Translations under genes and position numbers: made by a program
Shown here: in pieces, positions 35,902 to 45,188 of the stretch
Position numbering within the stretch: position 1 is the first letter of the stretch
How the letters are laid out: each line of letters opens with the position of its first letter
Notes under the pieces: model-generated
The model's input: the letters and a program-made list of their open reading frames with translations, nothing else
Database searches by the model: none
What the model was told of the DNA's origin: nothing
NCBI RefSeq assembly: GCF_004353825.1
Contig: NZ_SMNA01000011.1
Span: forward strand, 1-64,000
Length of the DNA stretch: 64,000 bases
Source: Occultella glacieicola
Lineage (GTDB): Bacteria > Actinomycetota > Actinomycetes > Actinomycetales > Beutenbergiaceae
Direction: 5' to 3'

Positions 35902-37842
35902 CTACTGGTAGCTCACGAAGTCCGGCATCGGGGTCACCGCGTAGGTCTGGGCCGGTGTGAGCGTCGGCTGATCCTCGTCGATGAAGTTCTTCCAGCCCCA
36001 GTGGACGCCTGCCGGGGCATTGACGTGCAGCGCGGACCAGGTCCCGGCCTTCGCCGCCTGGGTCCCCTGCCCGTCGGCGTGGATGAGCAGCGCCACCTCG
36101 GCGCGGCTGGTGTCGAGGTTCTCGCGGCCCTCGATCATCGACACGCTGAACTGGTGCAGCACGATCAGCTTCTGGGGCAGCCGGTTCTCCCGGACGAAGT
36201 CGGCGAGGTACGTCACGACCGAGTTCACCTCGTCGATGCCGACGTGCCCGATCTGGCGCAGGTGCACCTGGTCCGACTCGAGCCGCCACTCCGGGTCGAG
36301 CGCGATGCCCACGTTCGGGTACCGCAACAGTGACTCGTACGCCTGGACCTGCTCGAGGAAGCTCGTCCGGCCCGGTTGGAAGTCCAGCACCACGTACTGG
36401 CCGGCCGCCTGCGCGGCCTCGATCATCGGGACGAACCCCTCGGCCGGCCACTCGTTGGAGTAGTTGCCGTCCTCCCCGGCGCTGCCCGAAGCCACCGTCA
36501 CGATGATCTCGAGCGCGGGCACGACCGTGTCCTCGGTGAGCGGCTGGTACGTGGCGGCGACGGCTGCGGCGCGCTCGACCGTCGCGGGGGTGTCCTGCTC
36601 GCCGAGCAGCCCAAGCGACGCCGTATGTGGACTCCCGTACAGGGCGACGTACCTCTTCCCGTCGAAGACCAGCTGCCCGCCGCCAGGAAGCTGCGTGCCG
36701 GTGGCCGCAGTCTCGCTCTGCCAGGCGAACTGGGTCAGGTCGCCATAGGTGGTTCCGATGCCGACGACCGACGTCGCCGACGCCAGCGCCGCCATCGCCT
36801 CCGACGAGGCCCGTGGGTCCCCCGCGATCACCAGGACCGTGCCGCCGGCGGCCCGCACGGTCCCGACCGCGGCCGCTTGCACCGGGTCGCCGTCCGCGAG
36901 CGCGAGGACGCCCTCGAGCCGCTCGGTCGCCTCGAGCTCGGGCATCTCGCCGACCGCCTCCGGCGTCTCACCCGGGTCGACGGGGTCGCTCGGGTCGGGG
37001 TCGGAGCCCTCGCCCGCTGCGGTGGTGCCGGTGTCCTCCGGTGCGTCGGCGGGCGAGCCGTCGGCCGTCGGGGTGGCAGCTCCGTCGGAGCCGGCGTCGG
37101 CAGGGTCGGTCGACGCCGGGTCGGACGCCGCAGGATCGGACGCCGCGGGGTCGGTGCCGGCAGGATCGGTGCCGGCCGGATCGGTACCGGCGGAACTGGC
37201 GTCGGCAGGGTCGGTCCCGGCCGGGTCGGTGCCGGCCGGCGACTCGCTCGGGTCGGGCTCAGCGTCCGCGGAACCCTCGGGTAGCACCTGGTCCGTGGGG
37301 AGCGCCGCCAACGCGGCGACCTCGCCACCGGCCGGTGCGGCCTCGGCCTCGGTCAGGTCCAGCCCGAGCAGTTCGCCGAGGTCGCCCACGTCCGCGGGCG
37401 CGGGCGCGATGGTCAGCCCGGTGATGTCGAAGGATTCCAGCACCACACCGCCGACCGTGACCACGGCGCCGACACCGAGCCGGACCCACTCCTGCTCGAC
37501 GCCGATGTCGTCGACGCCGGTGAGGAGCACGGGCACGCCCAGCGCCGACCCGATCGACGCCGCCCGGGCGCTCGCGGAGACGTCGGCAGCGGGCGCGACC
37601 ACGGCAACCTGCGCGGACTCGAAGAACGCCTGGCTGGCCATCATGGCCAGCTCGCTCGCCTCACTGGAGGCGAACAGGGTGGTCGGTTCGGTCGGTGGCT
37701 GCGGCACTCCGGCCGGCCGCGGCGCCTGGGAGGTCGTCGGGCTCGACGGGTCGGGGTCCAGGTTCACGTTCCCGTCGCAGCCCGCCAGGAGCAGCAGGGC
37801 GGCCGCGACCGCGGCCCACCACGCGCGCGAACGATGACGCAA
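35902..37842 (-). CDS. Secreted lipoprotein with repeat linker and TIM-barrel-like C-terminal domain
   Basis: A 646-aa protein. TTG at 37842 after GGGAG gives MRHRSRAWWAAVAAALLLLAGC, a clear lipoprotein signal. Residues about 55-190 resemble a cell-wall-binding-repeat-2 fold (AVVAPAADVSASARAASIGSAL, VPVLLTGVDDIG). A linker of about 110 residues is made of GTDPA/ASDPA-type repeats. The C-terminal 350 residues include a second such segment (AAVGTVRAAGGTVLVIAGD) and a glycosidase-like barrel (YVVLDFQPGR, VGIALDPEWRL, LIVLHQF, ALLIHADGQG). Family not recognised with certainty; cell-surface function likely. Downstream of GH116 on the same strand but 220 bp away, so it is probably a separate unit. 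Confidence 0.7.
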   Translation of the reverse strand: MRHRSRAWWAAVAAALLLLAGCDGNVNLDPDPSSPTTSQAPRPAGVPQPPTEPTTLFASSEASELAMMASQAFFESAQVAVVAPAADVSASARAASIGSALGVPVLLTGVDDIGVEQEWVRLGVGAVVTVGGVVLESFDITGLTIAPAPADVGDLGELLGLDLTEAEAAPAGGEVAALAALPTDQVLPEGSADAEPDPSESPAGTDPAGTDPADASSAGTDPAGTDPAGTDPAASDPAASDPASTDPADAGSDGAATPTADGSPADAPEDTGTTAAGEGSDPDPSDPVDPGETPEAVGEMPELEATERLEGVLALADGDPVQAAAVGTVRAAGGTVLVIAGDPRASSEAMAALASATSVVGIGTTYGDLTQFAWQSETAATGTQLPGGGQLVFDGKRYVALYGSPHTASLGLLGEQDTPATVERAAAVAATYQPLTEDTVVPALEIIVTVASGSAGEDGNYSNEWPAEGFVPMIEAAQAAGQYVVLDFQPGRTSFLEQVQAYESLLRYPNVGIALDPEWRLESDQVHLRQIGHVGIDEVNSVVTYLADFVRENRLPQKLIVLHQFSVSMIEGRENLDTSRAEVALLIHADGQGTQAAKAGTWSALHVNAPAGVHWGWKNFIDEDQPTLTPAQTYAVTPMPDFVSYQ

Positions 37843-38062
37843 AGGGATCTCCCGCCCGGGTTCTCGAGTGTCTGGCGACCCCGTCACCCGGGGCACCACC
37901 ACTGTACGCAATGGACCTGAACGTCCGGGGTGTGATCCCGGTCGCCCGGGCGCCCACCGGGCCCGGTCGCCCACTCCGCATGCCCACCCGCCGGGCTCCG
38001 TCCGGCGGGCGCGCCACCGCCTCCCCAGGGGCGGCCGGTACCTCGTCCGCCTCCTTCGCGTC

Positions 38063-40651
38063 CTACCCGGGGACCCGCACCGACTGCCCGGTGCTCAGCC
38101 GGACCGGGATGTCCATCCGGGTACCGCCGAGCACGAGGACGTCGACGGAGAGCTCCCCGCTCAGGCACCGCAGCTCGTATCCCCCATGCCGTTCGCGCAC
38201 GTCGCCCCAGCCGCGGTCGGTCAGCACCGGCCAGGCCCCACCGGCGGGTGGTGCCGCCACGGTGAGCGTGCCGACGGTCGCGTCCCAGTCGTGCCCGGTG
38301 AGCGCATCGAGAACGCTCCAGCCGGACAAGGCCCTCACATAGTGGTCGCCGCACTCGATCTGGTTGTACGGGTTCCGGCGCCGCCCGTCGTACCGGTCAC
38401 GGAGCCCACGCAGCACCGCGTCGGCCTCCTCGGTCAGCCCCTCCATGATCAGGTGCGCTGCGACCTGCCCCTCGGTGCCGGTCCACACCTCGTCGCAGTA
38501 CTGGGTCGGCACGTCCGGCCGCCCACCGCTGGGCCAGGTGCACATCAGGAGCCCGGTGTCGTCGCCGTCGGCGAACACCCGATCGGTGTTCTCGAAGTCG
38601 GCGAAGCCGACGCGCAGGTTGTGCCGCACCACGGACCGCAGCGCGGTGCGCACGTGCTCGGCGGGGAGGAGGTGCCCGAGGCCGAGCAGGTGCGCCCACC
38701 ACTGCCCGATCAACTGGTCGCCCAGGCACCCGGACTCCCACTGGAACTTCCGCGGGTCGCCCTCCTCGAGCACCTGCACGTAGTACTCGCCGTTGAACAG
38801 CGCCGCGTCGTAGGCGGCGCTGCCTCGCTCGAACCACTCGCGCCACCGATCGGCGACGTCGGAGCGCCCCACGAGCCGGGCCAACTCCTCGCCGGCCCGC
38901 AGAGCCGCCAGCCACAGCGTGCCCATGAACGGGTTCAGCCCGGCCAGGTCGATGTCATGGGTGGACGGCTGGATCCCGTGCAGCATCCCGGTCCCGTCGG
39001 CGTCCCAGGTCCGGGCCACGTACTCGACCAGGCGTTCCACGTTCGGCCAGTACCGCTCCAGCCACGCCGATCCGGCGCCGCCACGCACCTCCCGGTAGGT
39101 CTTGAGCACCGTGCCGAGCATGCCGTCCAGCGCGGGCTGCTCGGGGCCGCCGATCGGCCGGTCCCACAACTGCGGGAGGTAGGTCGGCGAGATGACCCGG
39201 TGCGGGATGAAGCCCGCCGGTGCCTGCATCACGTCGAACTCACACTCGCGCATGTCCCGCTCGATCTGTGGGAACAGCCGGGCGATGCCCTGGGCGTAGT
39301 TGTACACGTGGGTGCAGTTCAGCGGGCAGGAGCCGCCCACCTCGCCGCCCCACATGGTCGTCGACGCACCGAGCACGCCCTCGAACCCGAAGAAGTGCCC
39401 GTCGGCCGCCCGGAAGAATGTCGGGCTGCGCACGATCGCGGCCTGCGCCGCGAGATGCTCGACGGCGTCGCTCGCCAGTGCGCTGCCGCGCAGCATCGTG
39501 GTCCAGGCCCGGGAGTCGGCCTCAAGGTCCGCCCACTGGCTCCGGACCCGGTCGGCGACCGCCTCCGCGTCGGGGTACACGGTGGCGTAGTGGTTGCCGA
39601 GCCAGAACCGGCTCGGCCCCCACTCGGGCCGGGACCCGCCGAACTGGACGAAGTTCACGTACCGGTTCGGGAAGTGCCAGGCGAGCGCGAACCGCACGGT
39701 CACGCTCCGGCCCGGGTCCACCGAGAAGTGCGCGGCCAGCCCACCGTTCCAGGTGGACCCCTCGGGGCTGGCTCCCGAGTGCGCCCGCACCCCGTTCGGC
39801 TGCAGATCCGCCGTCGTCGGTGCCGTCGCCCAGTCGGCCGGACCGAACGGCTGCCGCCCGCGCAGGAAGTCGAGGAACTGCCGCGGGTGCGTCCACTGGG
39901 GCAGCGCGGAGGCCTCGGAGGTGTCGGCTGCCAGGACCATCTGCCCGGCGCCGGGCTCCTCCGGAGCGAGACCATGGTTCTCCAGGATCAGGTCGGTCCA
40001 TCCGTCCCGGCGGCGGACCCGGTTCGTGTTGCCGCCGTAGCCGGGTGCCCGGACGCCGTCGGGCGCGAGTGTCCCGTCGGCGCCGACGGCGTTCTGCACC
40101 GCCCCGCCGAGCCACCCGTGCACGGGCGTGACGTCGGTGTTCGTGATCGTGAAGGTGAACATGGCCACCGGCAGGCTGCTGCGGTCCAGGTCGAGGGGCA
40201 CCATCGGGGTGAACGCCTCGAGGCTGATCCGCACCGGGAGACCGTCGTCGTGGTAGTCGACGCGACCGAACGGATAGGTGCCCGTGAAGGTCGTGGCCTG
40301 GACGCCGTCGGCCTCCCTCAGCAGTTCCCGCTGCCAGCGCGGCACCTCGTCGTCGGTGACCAGCGGGGTGCTGGTGGTGCCCGGCTCGGGCGGTGGTGCC
40401 TGCAGCACCCGGACCGCGTCGAACGGCGGGTCCCACTGCGAGACCCGAACGGCGAAGAACGAGTACGGCAGGTCACCGCGGTGGTTGCCGATGTTGTGCA
40501 GCTGCCACTGCCGCAGCCCACCGTCCGCACCGAGTGCGAGGTTGCCGGTGCCGATGCCGCCGAGCGGCATCGCCACGTGCGGGCCCTCGGTGTGCGGGAT
40601 CGAGCGGGCGACGGCGGAGGTCGCCTCCGCGTGGGCGCGTGCGTCAGTCAT
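38063..40651 (-). CDS. GH116 family glycoside hydrolase
   Basis: An 862-aa GH116 protein (N-terminal GBA2-type beta domain, C-terminal alpha/alpha barrel). MPLGGIGTGNLALGADGGLRQWQLHN, near residue 28, is the family hallmark. The barrel carries GMLHGIQPSTHDIDLAGLN and YCDEVWTGTEGQVAAHLIMEGL. No signal peptide, so cytoplasmic. GH116 includes beta-glucosidases and glucosylceramidases, but members that act as exo-D-arabinofuranosidases on mycobacterial arabinan have been reported. Context with GH172, DUF4185, ribokinase and arabinose-phosphate isomerase favours D-arabinan processing. Last gene of the operon. Confidence 0.88.
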   Translation of the reverse strand: MTDARAHAEATSAVARSIPHTEGPHVAMPLGGIGTGNLALGADGGLRQWQLHNIGNHRGDLPYSFFAVRVSQWDPPFDAVRVLQAPPPEPGTTSTPLVTDDEVPRWQRELLREADGVQATTFTGTYPFGRVDYHDDGLPVRISLEAFTPMVPLDLDRSSLPVAMFTFTITNTDVTPVHGWLGGAVQNAVGADGTLAPDGVRAPGYGGNTNRVRRRDGWTDLILENHGLAPEEPGAGQMVLAADTSEASALPQWTHPRQFLDFLRGRQPFGPADWATAPTTADLQPNGVRAHSGASPEGSTWNGGLAAHFSVDPGRSVTVRFALAWHFPNRYVNFVQFGGSRPEWGPSRFWLGNHYATVYPDAEAVADRVRSQWADLEADSRAWTTMLRGSALASDAVEHLAAQAAIVRSPTFFRAADGHFFGFEGVLGASTTMWGGEVGGSCPLNCTHVYNYAQGIARLFPQIERDMRECEFDVMQAPAGFIPHRVISPTYLPQLWDRPIGGPEQPALDGMLGTVLKTYREVRGGAGSAWLERYWPNVERLVEYVARTWDADGTGMLHGIQPSTHDIDLAGLNPFMGTLWLAALRAGEELARLVGRSDVADRWREWFERGSAAYDAALFNGEYYVQVLEEGDPRKFQWESGCLGDQLIGQWWAHLLGLGHLLPAEHVRTALRSVVRHNLRVGFADFENTDRVFADGDDTGLLMCTWPSGGRPDVPTQYCDEVWTGTEGQVAAHLIMEGLTEEADAVLRGLRDRYDGRRRNPYNQIECGDHYVRALSGWSVLDALTGHDWDATVGTLTVAAPPAGGAWPVLTDRGWGDVRERHGGYELRCLSGELSVDVLVLGGTRMDIPVRLSTGQSVRVPG

Positions 40652-40683
40652 CGGTGCCGTTCGTCGTGTGTCATGTGATCAGC

Positions 40684-41604
40684 TCACTTGATCCCGCTGA
40701 TCCGGATGCCGCTGATGATGTAGCGCTGGAAGATCAGGAACAGCACGATCACGGGGGTGGCGGCGAGCGTGGACCCGGCGAGCAGCAGCCCGTACTCGAT
40801 GCGCCGCTCGGACCGGAACGTGGCCAGGTACTGCTGGATCTGCGTCAGTGCCGAGTCCGGTTCGGTGATCGTCATGATCGGCCAGACGTACGCGTTCCAG
40901 AAGGCCAGGAACGAGGTGATCCCGACCACCACGAACACCGGCTTGGACATCGGCAGGAAGATCGCCGTGAAGATCCGCCACCGGTCCGCGCCGTCGATGA
41001 GCGCGGCCTCCTCGATCGAGGTCGGGATGCCCAGGTAGAACTGCCGGATGAAGAAGATGTGCACCGCGGCGGCCGCGCCGGGAACCACCAGGACCGCGAG
41101 CGTGTTCAGCATGCCCATCCGGGTCACCACGATGTAGGAGGTGAGCAGGATGGCCATCCCAGGGATGAACATCGTCATCAGGACCGCCACCCAGATGGTC
41201 CGCTTGAACGCGAACTCCAGCCGCGCGAACGCGTACGCGGCCATCGAGTTCACGGTCAGGCTCAGCGCCGCGAACAGCAGCGCCCCGCCGAAGGAGACCC
41301 CGACGGCCCGCAGGAACTGGGGGTCGGAGGCGATCTCGACGTAGTTCTGCGGCTGCCAGACGTCCGGGAAGAACTGGAACGGTGAGCTGACCACCTCGTT
41401 GCGGGCCTTGAACCCCGAGATCGCCATCCACGCCAGCGGGAACAGAGCGGCGAGGAAGATGAGCGCCGAGAACACGTAGCGCAGCACCGTCCCACCCGGC
41501 CCGGTGGCGCGGGCCGAGCGCCGCCGGCGGTGCGCGGCGGCGGGGGTCGGTGAGGTGAGTTCCCGGGTGCCGTCGGTGAGGACGATCGGTGCGTTCGCGG
41601 CCAT
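40684..41604 (-). CDS. ABC sugar transporter permease (MalG type)
   Basis: A 306-aa inner-membrane permease with six predicted helices, starting around VLRYVFSALIFLAALFPLAWMAISG. The EAA loop that docks the ATPase is EEAALIDGADRWRIFTAIFLP near residue 200. The ATG at 41604 overlaps the stop of the partner permease (TGATG). It works with the adjacent permease and binding protein; no ATPase gene is present, so a shared MsmK/UgpC-like ATPase from elsewhere is expected. Substrate predicted from context: arabinan oligosaccharides. Confidence 0.94.
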   Translation of the reverse strand: MAANAPIVLTDGTRELTSPTPAAAHRRRRSARATGPGGTVLRYVFSALIFLAALFPLAWMAISGFKARNEVVSSPFQFFPDVWQPQNYVEIASDPQFLRAVGVSFGGALLFAALSLTVNSMAAYAFARLEFAFKRTIWVAVLMTMFIPGMAILLTSYIVVTRMGMLNTLAVLVVPGAAAAVHIFFIRQFYLGIPTSIEEAALIDGADRWRIFTAIFLPMSKPVFVVVGITSFLAFWNAYVWPIMTITEPDSALTQIQQYLATFRSERRIEYGLLLAGSTLAATPVIVLFLIFQRYIISGIRISGIK

Positions 41605-42539
41605 CAGCCGTCCACCGCCTTCTCGGAGTTGATCACCCTGAAGATCACCGCGGACAGCCCGCCGAGGACCACGAACAGCAACAGCGCCGCAGCGATCGAG
41701 TAGCCGACGGTGACGTCGTTGGTGAAGCGCAGGAAGATGTGCAGGTTCGGGAGCAGGGTGGACTGGGTCGGTCCGCCCTGGGTCATGATCAGCGGCAGCT
41801 CGTACTGCTGGATCGTGGCCACGAAGCTGGTCACGAGCAGGTACAGGCCGATGTTGCGCATCAGCGGGATCGTGATGAACACGGTCCGTTGCCACCACTT
41901 CGCCCCGTCGAGCTCGGCCGACTCGAAGTAGCTCTCCGGGATGTCCAGCAGCCCGGCGAGCATGATCAGCGAGGCGAGCCCGAGGCCCAGCCAGATCGCC
42001 GGTGCGGTCAGCGCCAGCAGTGCCGTGCTCGCACTGCCCAGCCACGGCTGGTTCTCGAACCCGACCAGGCTGATCAGCCAGTTCAGCAGGCCCTGCCGGT
42101 ACTCGTAGATCAGCACGAACACGATCGAGGCGATCACCCCGGAGATCACCGTCGGGATGTAGATGCTCACCTTGAGCCATGTCGCCATCCGCGACCCCAT
42201 GGTCTTGACCAGGTTCGCGAACGCGAAAGCCAGGATCATGATCCCCGGGACCACGATCACGGAGAACCGCAGCCCCCGGCCGATCGAGGCCCAGAACACC
42301 GGGTCGGCGAGCACCAGGCGGAAGTTGCGCAGCCCGACGAACGTCGACTCCGTGTAGAAGCTCCAGTTGAAGAAGCTCACGTACCACGCATAGACGAGCG
42401 GCCACAGCACGAAGATCCCGAGCAGGACCAGCGCCGGCGCGAGCATCAGGAAGGCGATCCTGTTGTCACGGTGGGCGGGTTTGGGGCGGCGGCGCGGCCT
42501 GCTCGAGGTCGGTCGCGCCGGTGCCTGGATAGTCGTCAT
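41604..42539 (-). CDS. ABC sugar transporter permease (MalF type)
   Basis: A 311-aa permease: a basic proline-rich N-terminus of about 30 residues, then six membrane segments (IAFLMLAPALVLLGIFVLWPL first). The EAA-type loop (ESAELDGAKWWQRTVFITIPLM) lies near residue 215. The start at 42539 follows AAGGTGAT. Heterodimer partner of the downstream permease. Confidence 0.94.
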   Translation of the reverse strand: MTTIQAPARPTSSRPRRRPKPAHRDNRIAFLMLAPALVLLGIFVLWPLVYAWYVSFFNWSFYTESTFVGLRNFRLVLADPVFWASIGRGLRFSVIVVPGIMILAFAFANLVKTMGSRMATWLKVSIYIPTVISGVIASIVFVLIYEYRQGLLNWLISLVGFENQPWLGSASTALLALTAPAIWLGLGLASLIMLAGLLDIPESYFESAELDGAKWWQRTVFITIPLMRNIGLYLLVTSFVATIQQYELPLIMTQGGPTQSTLLPNLHIFLRFTNDVTVGYSIAAALLLFVVLGGLSAVIFRVINSEKAVDG

Positions 42540-42647
42540 CTCATCACCTTCGAGGTGTCCACGGCTGTCGCCGTCGACTCGGTCGGGTCCACGCAGCGGT
42601 CGGAACCGGGTGGGTGCACCCTGGCCGGGTACACCCACCCGCTCCGG

Positions 42648-43994
42648 TCAGCTACCGGTGCCCGCCAACTGGGAGTTGGCGATCTCGGTGTTGATCTTCT
42701 CGTTCGCCGCGGCGAGCGCCTCCTCCACCGCGGTGCCCTGCATGGCGGCCTCGATCGCCTCGCCCATGGCCAGGCTGACGTTCCAGGGGTAGGCCGGCTC
42801 CGGCTGGGCGAACGGCACGATCTCCTCCTGGATGACGGCGTTCCACGGGTTCACGCTGTCCACGTCCGGGAGCGCGCTGATCGCGTCCGCGACGGACACC
42901 CGCGGCGAGACCTTCGAGAACTGGGTGGCCTCGAAGAACGGCACCACGTTCTCGGTGTCACCGCCGAGCGCCCACTCGATGAACCCGGCCGCCTCGGCCG
43001 ACCGCTCGCTGTTGCCGTCGACCACCCAGGTCCACCCGCCGAGCGTCGCCGTGGTCTGGCCGCTCTGCCCGTCGAAGGACGGCATCGGGGCGACGGCCAC
43101 GTTCGGCACGAGGTCCGGGTAGTCGTTGAGCAACTGGCTGGCGGCCCAGGAGCCGTTCGCCATCATCGCGTACTGGCCGTCGCCGAACGTGGCCGAGTCG
43201 GGGTAGCCCACGCCGTCCGCGGGCGGCAGCGCGCCGCTGGCGAACAGGTCCTGGAACGCCTGCAGCAGCGGCGCGTAGTCCGTGGTCGCCATGGCCTCGG
43301 ACCAGTCGTCGCTGATCGGCAGGTGCCCTGCCACGTTCCACTGGTAGCCCCAGGTGGACCAGGACATGTCCGGCGCGTTCTGGGCGAGCCGGATCCCGAA
43401 CACCTCGTCGTTGGTCAGTGCCTCGGCGTCCGCGACCAGCTCGTCCCAGGTGGTCGGCGGCCCGTCGATGCCGGCCGCCTCGAACAGGTCGGTCCGGTAC
43501 CAGAGCACCGCGGAAGGCTCCACGAGCATCGGGTAGGCGTACTCCTCGCCGTCGACCGTGACCGAGCCGCGGACGTTCTCCTGCAGGTCGTCCCAGGCCT
43601 CGGCGCCGATCAGGTCCGAGAGCGGCGTGATCTCGCTGGCGAGCGCCGCGGCCCGGACGCCGCCGTAGTTCATGGTGCGGATGTCCGGGGCGTTCCCGGC
43701 GGCCTGGGCGGCCGTCATCCGCTGCTCCCAGGCGTCCCCGGGCACCGCGGTGAGGGTGATGTGCACCTCGTCCTGGGACTCGTTGTAGGCGTCCACGACG
43801 CCCTCGTACCATTCGTTCTCCTCATCGGTGAACGAGGTCTGCCAGAAGGTCACCTCGGTGACCCCCTCGGGAACCTCCTCGCCGGGCTCCGAACCGCCGG
43901 TTCCGCCGTCGGGCGTTCCGCTGCAGGCGGCGAGCACCAGAGCGGTGGCGGCCACGACACCGAGGCCGCCGGTCAATCTGCGTGTCGAACGCAT
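42648..43994 (-). CDS. Sugar-binding lipoprotein of the ABC importer
   Basis: A 448-aa family 1 extracellular solute-binding protein. Signal sequence with lipobox LAACSG (cleavage before Cys24), then an alpha/beta binding fold (VTFWQTSFTDEENEWYEGVVDAYNES at the start of the mature part; GSWAASQLLNDYPDL near 270; ATLGGWTWVVDGNS near 320). ATG 43994 is preceded by AAGGAGGATGAG. It delivers ligand to the two adjacent permeases. Ligand predicted from context to be D-arabinan-derived oligosaccharides. Confidence 0.94.
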   Translation of the reverse strand: MRSTRRLTGGLGVVAATALVLAACSGTPDGGTGGSEPGEEVPEGVTEVTFWQTSFTDEENEWYEGVVDAYNESQDEVHITLTAVPGDAWEQRMTAAQAAGNAPDIRTMNYGGVRAAALASEITPLSDLIGAEAWDDLQENVRGSVTVDGEEYAYPMLVEPSAVLWYRTDLFEAAGIDGPPTTWDELVADAEALTNDEVFGIRLAQNAPDMSWSTWGYQWNVAGHLPISDDWSEAMATTDYAPLLQAFQDLFASGALPPADGVGYPDSATFGDGQYAMMANGSWAASQLLNDYPDLVPNVAVAPMPSFDGQSGQTTATLGGWTWVVDGNSERSAEAAGFIEWALGGDTENVVPFFEATQFSKVSPRVSVADAISALPDVDSVNPWNAVIQEEIVPFAQPEPAYPWNVSLAMGEAIEAAMQGTAVEEALAAANEKINTEIANSQLAGTGS

Positions 43995-44039
43995 CTCATC
44001 CTCCTTGATGATCGGCTCCGCGAGGAGCCTCGGTTGGTT

Positions 44040-45188
44040 TCATGCGGGCGCCGGCACGAGCTCGGCGCTGTACCAGAACACGTTGTAGGGACCCCAGATC
44101 GAGAGCGTGAAGTAGATCGTGAGGCCGTCATCGCTGACGTATCGAGGATTCAGGTAGGGGCTGTACAGCCCCGGTGTCTCGGCCTGGGTGGTGAGCACGT
44201 GCGGCTCGCTCCACGGCCCCCAGGGGGTGATGCCCTCGGCGAGCACCGCGTCCCCGTCCGTGGAGTAGGTCATCAGCCACCGGTCGAGGGTGGGGCTGTG
44301 GACCACGGACAGCTCGCCGATGGTCCCCTCCAGGACGGTCTGCGCGTCCGCCATCGACTCCGACCAGCGGGGGTCGCCGTCATCGTCGGTGCCGGCGAAG
44401 TACCGGTAGGCGGACAGGTCCTCGACGGCCTCGGTGGTGGCCGGGACCTTCATCAGCTGCACCCCACCGAACCGGCCGGACGGGATCGACCAGAAGTACA
44501 GGAAGTCCTCCCCGTCCTCGGTGACCTCGGCGACCGAGACCTGAACGAAGTTCGAGTCACCGGGCCACTGCGGCGCCGGCAGCGTCTCCCAGCTGGCGCC
44601 GCCGTCGGTGCTGCGGGCCAGGCCCGCGTGGTTCGCGTCCCACTGGCCCGGCTCGCCCCAGTGCCGTACCGACATGTACTGCAGGTAGAGCGTCTCGCCG
44701 ACGGCGAAGCCGTAGGTCGGGATCTTCGTCACCTCGCCCCCGGCGTCGTTGTGGTCGTGCTCGCCGGGCACCACCTCGAGGGCGAGCCCGATGTCGTCGA
44801 GCAGCCAGCCGTCGAAGGTGAGCCCGTCGCTCGGATCCTCGTCGGTGGTGTAGGCGACCGCGTTCGAGCGCCAATTGCCGCCCTGGCCGCCGACCGCGTC
44901 GGGGTCACGGGTGCCGAACGTGTCGCCGAACACGAGGTAGGTCGTGTCCCCGACGTTGAACATCGAGCCGAGGTCGGTGCCGGCAACCGCGACGCTCGCG
45001 GTGTCGTTGACTCCGGAGTCCGGCCCGGTGAGCTGGGTGATCTGCGTGACGTTCGTGACGCCGTCGAGCACGAACGGGCGGTCGGGGTCGGTGTTCACGT
45101 CGGTGCCTCCTCCGGTCGAGCCGCACGCGACCAGCGCCACCGAGGACACTGTGGCGGCGCAGATCATCGCCATCCTCGCCCGCCTCAT
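44040..45188 (-). CDS. DUF4185 lipoprotein, predicted GH183 endo-D-arabinanase
   Basis: A 382-aa lipoprotein (lipobox LVACGS after MRRARMAMICAATVSSVA). The mature protein is a DUF4185 beta-propeller: SMFNVGDTTYLVFGDTFGT, RSNAVAYTTDEDPSDGL, FAVGETLYLQYMSVRHWGEPGQW and HSPTLDRWLMTYSTDG are recognisable blades. DUF4185 proteins are now classed as GH183 endo-D-arabinanases. Being surface-anchored, it would make the first cuts in external arabinan. Overlaps the GH172 gene by ATGA. Confidence 0.82.
   Translation of the reverse strand: MRRARMAMICAATVSSVALVACGSTGGGTDVNTDPDRPFVLDGVTNVTQITQLTGPDSGVNDTASVAVAGTDLGSMFNVGDTTYLVFGDTFGTRDPDAVGGQGGNWRSNAVAYTTDEDPSDGLTFDGWLLDDIGLALEVVPGEHDHNDAGGEVTKIPTYGFAVGETLYLQYMSVRHWGEPGQWDANHAGLARSTDGGASWETLPAPQWPGDSNFVQVSVAEVTEDGEDFLYFWSIPSGRFGGVQLMKVPATTEAVEDLSAYRYFAGTDDDGDPRWSESMADAQTVLEGTIGELSVVHSPTLDRWLMTYSTDGDAVLAEGITPWGPWSEPHVLTTQAETPGLYSPYLNPRYVSDDGLTIYFTLSIWGPYNVFWYSAELVPAPA

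Noticed and set aside
38063-40651. GH116 protein as a glucosylceramidase
   Set aside because: Family includes such enzymes, but the surrounding GH172, DUF4185, kinase and isomerase genes favour arabinofuranosidase; kept as alternative only.
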